From the NCBI RefSeq assembly GCF_000717875.1, contig NZ_JOCT01000004.1:124001-188000 (forward strand): DNA of 64,000 bases, in the 5' to 3' direction. The notes under the pieces were generated by a model that saw only the letters and a list, made by a program, of their open reading frames with translations, searched no databases and was not told the origin of the DNA. This document shows positions 40,731-50,035 of this stretch, in pieces (positions within the stretch are counted from its first letter, which is position 1; each line of letters opens with the position of its first letter). Source of the DNA: Streptomyces sp. NRRL S-455 (GTDB lineage: Bacteria > Actinomycetota > Actinomycetes > Streptomycetales > Streptomycetaceae). A program made the translations under genes and the position numbers.

Positions 40731-40767
40731 CCGGTTCCCGGCACCTCTGTGAGGTGCCGGGAACCGG
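40731..40767 (-). terminator. 17-base hairpin after the peptide transporter operon
   Basis: CCGGTTCCCGGCACCTC (40731-40747) and GAGGTGCCGGGAACCGG (40751-40767) pair perfectly with a TGT loop, 22 bases beyond the stop of the last transporter gene. Confidence 0.85.
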
Positions 40768-40788
40768 GACGGTCGTCGCGAGGGCGGT

Positions 40789-41937
40789 TCAGGCCGCGTG
40801 GACCACGTCCTTCTCCTCGGCGAAGTGGCAGGCCGACTCGTGCGCCGCCGGTGTGTCCTCGCCCTTGAAGCGCTCCGGGACCGCCAGCAGCGGGATCTCC
40901 TCGGCGCACTTGTCCTGCGCCTTCCAGCAGCGGGTGCGGAAGCGGCAGCCCGACGGCGGGTTGGCCGGGGACGGGACGTCGCCGGTGAGGATGATCCGCT
41001 CGCGGTTGGCCCGGGCCTCGGGGTCGGGGACCGGGACCGCCGACAGCAGCGCCTGGGTGTAGGGGTGCGTCGGGTGGTCGTAGATCTGCTCGTCGGTGCC
41101 GATCTCGGCCATCTTGCCGAGGTACATCACACCGACCCGGTCCGAGATGTGCCGGACGATCGACAGGTCGTGGGCGATGAAGAGGTAGGACAGGTTGAAC
41201 TCGTCCTGCAGTCGCTCCATCAGGTTGATGACCTGTGCCTGGACGGAGACGTCCAGGGCCGACACCGGCTCGTCGCAGATGATGATCTCGGGGTTCAGGG
41301 CCAGGCCGCGGGCGATGCCGATGCGCTGGCGCTGACCGCCGGAGAACTGGTGCGGATAGCGGTTGATGTACTCCGGGTTGAGGCCGACGACGTCCAGGAG
41401 CTCCTGCACCTTGCGGCGCCGGTCGCCCTTCGGGGCCACCTCGGGGTGGATGTCGAACGGCTCCCCGATGATGTCGCCCACCGTCATACGGGGGTTCAGC
41501 GAGGTGTAGGGGTCCTGGAACACCATCTGGATGTTCCGGCGGACCGCCTTCAGCGCGCGCCCGGACAGCTTGGTGACGTCCTGGCCCTTGTAGAAGATCT
41601 CGCCGGCGGTCGCCTTCTCCAGCATCATCAGCAGCTTGGCGACCGTGGACTTGCCGCATCCGGACTCGCCCACTATGCCGAGCGTCTCGCCCTGGAAGAG
41701 GTCGAAGGAGATGCCGTCGACCGCCTTGACCGCCCCGACCTGCTTCTTGAAGAGGATGCCCTGGGTGAGCGGGAAGTGCTTGACCAGGTTGCGCACCTGC
41801 AGGATCGGCTCGCCCCGCTCGACCGGCGCCTCGATCGCGGCGACCGCCTCCGACTCGGAGCGGGCGTCGACGACCTCGACTTCGGAGACGTTCGGCTCGG
41901 CGTCCTGCGGCTCGTCGGTCTTGCTGAGCTCAGCCAT
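40789..41937 (-). CDS. Peptide ABC transporter ATPase (OppF/DppF type)
   Basis: A 382-residue ABC ATPase. A hydrophilic N-terminal extension (about 1-45) precedes Walker A GESGCGKST, Q-loop region FQDPYTSLNPRM (typical of the peptide family), signature SGGQRQR, Walker B LIICDEP-type IIICDEPVSALD and the switch His in HDLS. The C-terminal oligopeptide domain has Cys residues in SGCRFRTRCWKA and SACHFAEE, which in relatives can bind an Fe-S cluster. It is the last gene of a five-gene operon (binding protein, two permeases, two ATPases) and overlaps the previous ATPase by 8 bases. Confidence 0.93.
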   Translation of the reverse strand: MAELSKTDEPQDAEPNVSEVEVVDARSESEAVAAIEAPVERGEPILQVRNLVKHFPLTQGILFKKQVGAVKAVDGISFDLFQGETLGIVGESGCGKSTVAKLLMMLEKATAGEIFYKGQDVTKLSGRALKAVRRNIQMVFQDPYTSLNPRMTVGDIIGEPFDIHPEVAPKGDRRRKVQELLDVVGLNPEYINRYPHQFSGGQRQRIGIARGLALNPEIIICDEPVSALDVSVQAQVINLMERLQDEFNLSYLFIAHDLSIVRHISDRVGVMYLGKMAEIGTDEQIYDHPTHPYTQALLSAVPVPDPEARANRERIILTGDVPSPANPPSGCRFRTRCWKAQDKCAEEIPLLAVPERFKGEDTPAAHESACHFAEEKDVVHAA

Positions 41938-42988
41938 GGATCGTCTCCTTCCAGAAGTGGCAGGCCGAGCCGCGGCCGGCCAGCTCGGTGCCGTCCCGCT
42001 CGGCGACCGGGTGCAGGGGCGGGACGTCGGTACGGCAGACGTCCTGGGCCTGGGGGCAGCGCGGGTTGAAGGCGCAACCGGTCGGGATGCGCAGCAGGTT
42101 GGGCGGGAGCCCCTTGATCGCGTACAGCTCCTGGCCCTTCTGGTCCAGGCGCGGGATCGAGTCCAGCAGACCCTTGGTGTACGGGTGCGCGGGACGCTTG
42201 TACAGCTCATGGACCGGGGCGCGCTCGACGATGCGCCCCGCGTACATCACGGCGATCTTGTCCGCGACGTCGGCGACCACGCCGAGGTCGTGGGTGATCA
42301 GGATGAGACCCATGTTGTACTCGCGCTGCAACTCCGCGAGCAGGTCCATGACCTGGGCCTGGACGGTCACGTCGAGGGCCGTGGTGGGCTCGTCGGCGAT
42401 GATCAGGTCCGGCTCCAGGGCGAGCGCCATCGCGATCATGATGCGCTGGCGCATACCGCCCGAGAACTGGTGCGGGTAGTCGTTCACCCGGGCCGCGGCG
42501 GCCGGGATCTTCACCCGGTCCATCAGCTCGATCGCCTTGACCTTGGCGTCCTTCTTGGACATGCCCTGGTGGACGCGGAACATCTCGCCGAGCTGGTAGC
42601 CCACGGAGAGCACCGGGTTCAGCGAGGACAGCGCGTCCTGGAAGATCATCGCGATCTTGCTGCCGCGGATCTTCCGGCGCTCTTCGCCGGACATCTTCAG
42701 CATGTCCTGGCCGCGGAAGAGGATCTCCCCCTTGGGGATGCGGCCGGGCGGCATGTCGAGGATGCCCATGATCGCCTGCGCGGTCACGGACTTGCCGGAG
42801 CCGGACTCGCCGAGCACGGCGAGCGTCTCCCCCGCGGCGACCGAGTAGTTGACGCCGTTGACGGCCTTGGCGACCCCGTCGCGGGTGTGGAACTCCACGT
42901 GCAGGTCGCGGACTTCGAGCAGCGGGCGGCCCGTGTCCTCGGAGCCGTCCGGAGCGGGGCTCTCGGCCGTTTCATCGATGATGGTCAC
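41930..42988 (-). CDS. Peptide ABC transporter ATPase (OppD/DppD type)
   Basis: A 352-residue ABC ATPase. Walker A GESGSGKS, Q-loop FQDALSSLNP, signature SGGMRQR, Walker B LIIADEPTTALD and HDLG are present. The C-terminal peptide-transporter domain has the Cys motif GCAFNPRCPQAQDVC and ACHFWKE. With the OppF-type partner it forms the nucleotide-binding heterodimer energising uptake. It begins at ATG 42988, 11 bases from the preceding permease stop, and ends 8 bases inside the next gene. Confidence 0.93.
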   Translation of the reverse strand: MTIIDETAESPAPDGSEDTGRPLLEVRDLHVEFHTRDGVAKAVNGVNYSVAAGETLAVLGESGSGKSVTAQAIMGILDMPPGRIPKGEILFRGQDMLKMSGEERRKIRGSKIAMIFQDALSSLNPVLSVGYQLGEMFRVHQGMSKKDAKVKAIELMDRVKIPAAAARVNDYPHQFSGGMRQRIMIAMALALEPDLIIADEPTTALDVTVQAQVMDLLAELQREYNMGLILITHDLGVVADVADKIAVMYAGRIVERAPVHELYKRPAHPYTKGLLDSIPRLDQKGQELYAIKGLPPNLLRIPTGCAFNPRCPQAQDVCRTDVPPLHPVAERDGTELAGRGSACHFWKETIHG

Positions 42989-42999
42989 GTACGCCTCCC

Positions 43000-43962
43000 T
43001 CAGCGCAGCTTGGGGTCGAGGGCGTTGCGTACCGCATCGCCGAACATCAGGAACGAGAGCACCGTAATCGAGACCATCACCGACGGGATGATCAGGGTGT
43101 GGGGGGCGATACGGAGCTGCTCACGTCCTCGCGCCACGTCGCCGCCCCAGGACACCGCCGTGTCACCGAGCCCCACTCCCAGGAAGGACAGGGTGGCTTC
43201 GGCCGCGATGTAGCCGCCGAGCGCGATGGTCGCCACGACGATGATGGGCGCGAGCGCGTTGGGCAGGATGTGCCGGAGCAGGATCCGGGACGTCGACGCG
43301 CCGAGTGCCTTGGCGGCCACCACGTAGTCCGACTGCTTGATGGTGATCACGGCACCGCGGGCGACACGGGCGATCTGCGTCCAGCCGAGGAAGGCGAGGG
43401 CCATGATGACGACGAAGACCGTGCGGTCGTCGAAGGAGTTGAGCACCACCAGGGCGCCGAGCAGGAACGGGATGCCGAGGAAGACGTCGGTCATCCGCGA
43501 GAGCAGGGTGTCGGTCCAGCCGCCGAAGTAGCCGGCGATCATGCCGATGACCGTGCCGATGACGGTGACGGCGACCGTGACGCCGACACCGACGCTGATC
43601 GAGGCGCGGGCGCCGTAGACGACACGGGCGTAGATCGAACGGCCCTGGACGTCGTAGCCGAGCCAGTCCGCAGCGAAGAGGTGCCCCCAGTTCGGCTTGC
43701 CCAGGTAGTGCTTGGCCAGATCGGCGTCGCGCGGGTCGGCACTGGTGAACAGTCCCGGCCAGACCGCCATCACCAGCAGGAACACGATCAGCACGCCCGA
43801 GATGAGGAACAGCGGGTTGCGCCGCAGGTCGTGCCAGGCGTCGGACCACAGGCTGCGGGCCTTCTCGGGAGCGGGGCCCGCGTCGGCCACGACGACAGCC
43901 GCGGTGCTCACGGTGTCGCCGGGAAGGTCTTCGACCTTCTTCTCAACGGTCTTGTCAGGCAT
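43000..43962 (-). CDS. Peptide ABC transporter permease (OppC/DppC type)
   Basis: A 320-residue permease with an N-terminal cytoplasmic stretch, a first helix (LFLISGVLIVFLLVMAVW) and five more in the DppC pattern. The EAA-type loop reads ASTSRILLRHILPNALAPII. It overlaps the upstream permease gene by 8 bases. The N-terminal domain typical of OppC (GTDWLGYDVQGRS-like segment, here ADWLGYDVQGRSIYA) is intact. Confidence 0.92.
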   Translation of the reverse strand: MPDKTVEKKVEDLPGDTVSTAAVVVADAGPAPEKARSLWSDAWHDLRRNPLFLISGVLIVFLLVMAVWPGLFTSADPRDADLAKHYLGKPNWGHLFAADWLGYDVQGRSIYARVVYGARASISVGVGVTVAVTVIGTVIGMIAGYFGGWTDTLLSRMTDVFLGIPFLLGALVVLNSFDDRTVFVVIMALAFLGWTQIARVARGAVITIKQSDYVVAAKALGASTSRILLRHILPNALAPIIVVATIALGGYIAAEATLSFLGVGLGDTAVSWGGDVARGREQLRIAPHTLIIPSVMVSITVLSFLMFGDAVRNALDPKLR

Positions 43963-44884
43963 ACCGGATCCTCGGGTCCAGGACCGCGTAGAGCAGGTCG
44001 ACGATCAGGCTGGCAGCGAGGTAGATGAGCACCAGCAGCGAGGCGATGCCGACGACCGTGGCGCCCTCACGCCGGGTGAGCGCCTCGTAGACCTCGAAGC
44101 CGACACCTCGCACATTGAAGATGCCCTCGGTCACGATGGCTCCCGTCATCAGGCTGCCGATCTCGATACCGAGGAAGGTGACCACGGGAATCAGCGAGTT
44201 GCGCATCAGGTGGACACCGATGACACGGCGGCGTGGCAACCCCTTGGCCACGGCGGTGCGAATGTAGTCGGAACGCAGGTTCTCCGCGATCGACGTGCGG
44301 GTCAACCGGGCGACGTAGGCGAGGGAGAGCGACGCCAGCACGATGGCGGGGAGCGCGAGCTGGCCGAAGTCCGTCGTGTCGGTCACGGTGGGCGTGGTGA
44401 CCTGCCACTTGAACGCGAACAGGTACTGCAGCAGGAAGCCCAGCACGAAGGACGGCATCGAGACGAGGAACAGCGTCAGCGTCAGCAGTCCGCGGTCACG
44501 CACGGTGTCGGGGCGCAGGCCGGCGACGACACCCAGGCCGATGCCCACGAGCGTGACGAAGGTGAAGGCGAAGAGCGTCAGCCGGAGGGTCACTGGGAAC
44601 GCGCCGGCGATGATGTCCGCGATGGGCTGCTTACTGGCGATCTGAGTACCGAAGTCGCCCTGGAACAGCCCGACCATGTAGTTCACATACTGCTGAAGGA
44701 GCGGCTGATCGAGGCCGAGATCCTTCTTGATGCTCGCGACCACTGCCGGGTCGTACGCCTGATCCCCCATCATCGCCCGGACGGGATCGCCGGGCAGGGC
44801 GTACATCATGCAGAAGATGATCAAGGTTGACCCGATGAACACCGGGATCATCTGGAGCAGTCGCCGTGCGACATAGCGCCCCAT
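43955..44884 (-). CDS. Peptide ABC transporter permease (OppB/DppB type)
   Basis: A 309-residue permease starting MGRYVARRLLQMIPVFIGST, the usual OppB N-terminus. About six helices follow, with the cytoplasmic EAA loop ENLRSDYIRTAVAKGLPRRR and VIGVHLMRNSLIPVVTFLG. It pairs with the OppC-type permease. A 133-base gap with a small GC-rich hairpin separates it from the upstream binding-protein gene; such hairpins often reduce readthrough so that more binding protein than membrane components is made. Confidence 0.93.
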   Translation of the reverse strand: MGRYVARRLLQMIPVFIGSTLIIFCMMYALPGDPVRAMMGDQAYDPAVVASIKKDLGLDQPLLQQYVNYMVGLFQGDFGTQIASKQPIADIIAGAFPVTLRLTLFAFTFVTLVGIGLGVVAGLRPDTVRDRGLLTLTLFLVSMPSFVLGFLLQYLFAFKWQVTTPTVTDTTDFGQLALPAIVLASLSLAYVARLTRTSIAENLRSDYIRTAVAKGLPRRRVIGVHLMRNSLIPVVTFLGIEIGSLMTGAIVTEGIFNVRGVGFEVYEALTRREGATVVGIASLLVLIYLAASLIVDLLYAVLDPRIRYA

Positions 44885-45017
44885 AGGTGCCTCCGTGAGG
44901 GGTTAACGCAGGTGCGGGGGCCGCCTCCTGGTGAGGAGACGACCCCCATACACCTCCCACCGCCACCTGAGCGGCGGCGGGTTTACGGCCGAGGGGGAAG
45001 AGGTCCGAAAGGCCCTC

Positions 45018-46631
45018 TTACTTGGTGGTGACGCCCCACACTTCGAGGTCACCGTGGAAGTCGACGTTGACGTTGTCGACGTTCTTACCGTGGCCGCCGT
45101 TGATGCGGTAGTACCAGAGCGGGATGGCCGGCATGTGGTCGACCAGCTTCTTCTCGACCTCCTGGAAGGCCTTCACCGACTCCTCGAGGGACTTGGCGTT
45201 GTCCGCCTTGTTCATCAGCCCGTCGATCTCCTTGTTGGAGAAGTGGCCGTTGTTGGCCTCGGCGGTGGTGTGGTACAGCTCCTTCATGAAGTTGGCGTTG
45301 ACCGGGTAGTCGGCCACCCAGCCACCGCGGTACATGCCCTTCACCTGGTCGTTGTCACGGGCCTCGAGGTCCGTGGCGAAGTCCGGCTTGGCGTCACCGG
45401 TGCACTCGACACCGGTGGCCTTGCGGATGGACTCGCAGACCGCGGTCACCCACTCCTTGTGCCCACCGTCGGCGTTGTACTGGACGGTGAACTTGTTCCC
45501 CGGGACGCCGCCACCCTCCTTGATGAGCTGCTTGGCCTTCGCCGGGTTGTACGTGAACACGTCCGTGTCCAGGTTCTGGTAGCCCTTGACGCCCGGCGGG
45601 GTGAAGCCCTTGGCCGGGGTACGGGTGTTGTTCAGAACCGTCTTGGTGATCGTGTCGCGGTCGATCGCCATCGACAGACCCTGCAGGACCTTCGGGTCGA
45701 TGTCCTTGAAGGTCTTGGAGTAGAACGCCGGGGTCAGCGTCTGGATCGCCGCGTACGGCTGCTCGATGGCGCCGTCACCCAGGTCCTGCTTGTACTTCGG
45801 CAGGTCCGTCGGGCCGACCTGGCGGATCATGTCCAGGTTGCCGGAGACGACGTCCTTGTAGGCGGCTTCGACCGTCGTGTAGTTCTTGAACAGGACGCCC
45901 TTGTTCTTCGCCTTGTTCGGGCCCTGGTACTCGTCCCAGGCCTTGACCTGGATGAGCTTCTTGTGGTCCCACTTCTCGAACTTGTAGGGACCGTTGCCGA
46001 CCGGCTTCTGGCCGAAGGCCTTGGGGTCGTCGTAGAAGGCCTTGGGCAGCGGGGCGAACGTGTAGTAGCCCAGCTTGTAGTTGAAGTACGGCATCGTGTA
46101 CTTCAACTCGATGGTGAAGGTGTGGTCGTCCACGGCCTTCAGACCGGACATGGAGTCGGCCTTCGGGTCGCCCTTCTCCGGGTGGACATCGTCGTAGCCC
46201 TTGATGTCCTGGAACCAGAAGGAGTTCTGCTGGTTGTTCTTGATGTTGGCGTACCAGTTCCAGGCGTCGATGTACGACTTGGAGGTGACTTCCTCGCCGT
46301 TGTGGAACTTCCAGCCCTTCTTGAGCTTGACCGTCCACGTCTTCGAGTCGTCGGAAGTGACCGACTCGGCGTTCGTGTTGACGATGTTGCCCTTGGCGTC
46401 GAAGTCCAGCAACTGGGTGAAGAGCGCCTGGACGACGTACGAGCCGAGCTGCTCGTTGGTGTCAGCCGGGATCAGCGGCTTCTGCGGCTCGCCGACGTCG
46501 ATCGAGACGTACCCCGCAGGGCCGGAACCCTTGCTCTTGCCCTCACCGTCACCGCCGCCGCCGCAGGCGGTAGCGGCCAGGGCGACGACAATCGCCCCCG
46601 CGACCCACTTGGCGCTGCTGGCACCACGCAT
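45018..46631 (-). CDS. Peptide-binding lipoprotein of the ABC transporter (family 5)
   Basis: A 537-residue solute-binding protein. The signal peptide MRGASSAKWVAGAIVVALAA ends in lipobox ATAC (Cys near 23), followed by a Gly/Lys linker. Family 5 strings include VTSDDSKTWTVKLKKGWKFH, NGPYKFEKW and MAIDRDTITKT. It captures peptides outside the membrane and hands them to the permeases. It is the first gene of the five-gene operon. This order differs from that of the nearby bldK locus in S. coelicolor, which I recall as starting with a permease, so I do not call it BldKB. The 609-base upstream region may carry the operon promoter. Confidence 0.93.
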   Translation of the reverse strand: MRGASSAKWVAGAIVVALAATACGGGGDGEGKSKGSGPAGYVSIDVGEPQKPLIPADTNEQLGSYVVQALFTQLLDFDAKGNIVNTNAESVTSDDSKTWTVKLKKGWKFHNGEEVTSKSYIDAWNWYANIKNNQQNSFWFQDIKGYDDVHPEKGDPKADSMSGLKAVDDHTFTIELKYTMPYFNYKLGYYTFAPLPKAFYDDPKAFGQKPVGNGPYKFEKWDHKKLIQVKAWDEYQGPNKAKNKGVLFKNYTTVEAAYKDVVSGNLDMIRQVGPTDLPKYKQDLGDGAIEQPYAAIQTLTPAFYSKTFKDIDPKVLQGLSMAIDRDTITKTVLNNTRTPAKGFTPPGVKGYQNLDTDVFTYNPAKAKQLIKEGGGVPGNKFTVQYNADGGHKEWVTAVCESIRKATGVECTGDAKPDFATDLEARDNDQVKGMYRGGWVADYPVNANFMKELYHTTAEANNGHFSNKEIDGLMNKADNAKSLEESVKAFQEVEKKLVDHMPAIPLWYYRINGGHGKNVDNVNVDFHGDLEVWGVTTK

Positions 46632-47240
46632 GGGTTCCTCCTATGAAGTCATTGGTTCACCGCGAAGGGAGCACGGACAGACCACCGCCACCGCCCGTCG
46701 CCGGTACCGGAAATCGTCAAGTGCCCCCGCGCTCGTGAGTCGGCGCCGCCGCCGGCGGGTGACCCGTTCATCCGAGCTCTACGCGCCTAACTATCTGCCA
46801 AACACCATGACCGAACCACACTCTCGAGGTCTCGGTTCGATCACAGCTCGCGTATACATCTTCCAAAATCCGGACAAAGGGTTTGGTGAGAGATCCCTGC
46901 GAAACGGACTTGTTACACATCTATCGGTGCTGACTGTCCGCATTCCGGACGAGAGAATGAGATAAACCGGTTGCGGCTGCCGTGGCTCCCGTGCAGGGTG
47001 CCACCGGTGCCTGTCGCGCGCTCAAGAGATTGTCGCCGCGTGGCTGTCGCCCGGCGCCTGACACAGGGCAGAGCAAGGCGTTCCGCAGCAGGGTAGTGGG
47101 AGCCAGGCGTCTCGAACGGCCGTCCCGCGCAAATCGAGGGTTTTCCCTACCCGTTCCCTGGGCGTTGCCTCACCGCACATGCAGGCGCTTCTGATCAATT
47201 GAGTCGACACCCGTTCCGGTCCTGCGCGAAACTCCCCGGG
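46632..47240. other. 609-base divergent intergenic region
   Basis: The long space separates the transporter operon (leftward) from the DUF664 gene (rightward). The centre (about 46780-46930) is AT-richer than its flanks and contains inverted arms CGAACC (46812-46817) and GGTTCG (46834-46839). No coding frame has convincing composition. It probably holds the transporter promoter and regulator sites, but I cannot place -35 and -10 boxes with confidence. Confidence 0.45.
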
Positions 47241-47756
47241 ATGCCTCGACGAACCGACACGCCTCCCACGTGGGACGAGCGTACGCAGCTGGCCACGGTC
47301 CTGGACTACGCGCGTGCCACGGCACGGGCCAAGTGTGAGGGTGTGTCCGCCGAAGACGCCCGCAGGGCCCCGCTCCCGAGTTCACCGCTGATGACGTTGT
47401 GCGGACTGATCAGCCATCTGCGGTGGGTCGAGTACTACTGGTTCCAAGTGATGTTTCTGGGCGAGGAGCTCGCGGGGCCGCTCGCCGAGGCGACCGACGG
47501 TGATCCGGACCCCGAGATGCGGACAGCGGTCGACGTCCCGTTGCCCAGGCTTCTCGCCGAGTACGAGGAACAGAGTGCCCGCTACCGTCGCCTGGTGTCC
47601 GACCACGAGCTGAACGCGACGGCCAAGCGTCCCATCGGCGACGGCCGCCACGTCGACCTCCGCTGGGTGATCCTCCACCTCATCGAGGAGACGTCCCGCC
47701 ACAACGGCCACCTGGACGTCGTGCGTGAGCTCGTCGACGGGCGGACCGGCGTCTGA
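47241..47756 (+). CDS. DUF664/DinB-like mycothiol-dependent enzyme family protein
   Basis: A 171-residue four-helix protein of the DinB/DUF664 superfamily. The likely metal-ligand His residues are in LISHLRWVEYYWF and in the C-terminal LHLIEETSRHNGHLDVVREL, the same spacing as in related mycothiol transferases and maleylpyruvate isomerase-like proteins. Actinobacterial members often use mycothiol; mshB lies 9 kb away but is not linked to it by an operon. Start ATG 47241; no strong ribosome site is visible. It may detoxify electrophiles. Convergent with typA. Confidence 0.85.
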   Translation: MPRRTDTPPTWDERTQLATVLDYARATARAKCEGVSAEDARRAPLPSSPLMTLCGLISHLRWVEYYWFQVMFLGEELAGPLAEATDGDPDPEMRTAVDVPLPRLLAEYEEQSARYRRLVSDHELNATAKRPIGDGRHVDLRWVILHLIEETSRHNGHLDVVRELVDGRTGV

Positions 47757-47790
47757 GGGACCCCGGCGCCGCGCCCGTCCGGCCGCGTTG

Positions 47791-47834
47791 CCGGAGGGCC
47801 CCGGTAGCTCCGCGGAGCTACCGGGGCCCTCCGG
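47791..47834. terminator. 44-base perfect palindrome between convergent genes
   Basis: The left arm CCGGAGGGCCCCGGTAGCTC plus CG (47791-47812) is exactly complementary to the right arm (47813-47834). It stands between the DUF664 gene and typA; both can terminate on it. CTTT follows the right arm. Confidence 0.9.
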
Positions 47835-47846
47835 CTTTCGGGACCG

Positions 47847-49754
<1,908 letters not shown>

Positions 49755-49980
49755 AAGAAGGCGTACTCCCGGAGTGGTGAGGAATGCCCTGCGCGTACGT
49801 CGGTGGTGCGCGGGCCCTGCCGGGCTCAACATGCCACGGCCTCACCCCATGGTACGGGTACGCTCCCGCTGGGGTGAGCCGGGATACGTCGGTGCAGGTC
49901 AGGCCCATATTCGGGGCGCTCGGAGTCGCCGTCCGGGCCTACTGGGGGCTGTCGCCCCAGGCCCCCGCTCCGGCCTGAGC

Positions 49981-50010
49981 GGCCTCGTCCTCAAGCGCCG
50001 GACGGGCTGG
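49981..50010 (-). repeat. Dispersed streptomycete repeat (second family)
   Basis: On the minus strand AGCCCGTCCGGCGCTTGAGG followed by ACGAGGCC. I recognise this string as a frequent intergenic element of Streptomyces. It lies at the 3' end of the solitary binding-lipoprotein gene. Confidence 0.55.
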
Positions 50011-50035
50011 GAGTGTCCGGACCGGGCCGAGTGAA

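Noticed and set aside
40789..46631. Identification of the peptide transporter as BldK
   Set aside because: Gene order (binding protein first, then permeases and ATPases) differs from the bldK order I recall, and the binding protein does not begin like BldKB. Only a family-level name is supportable.
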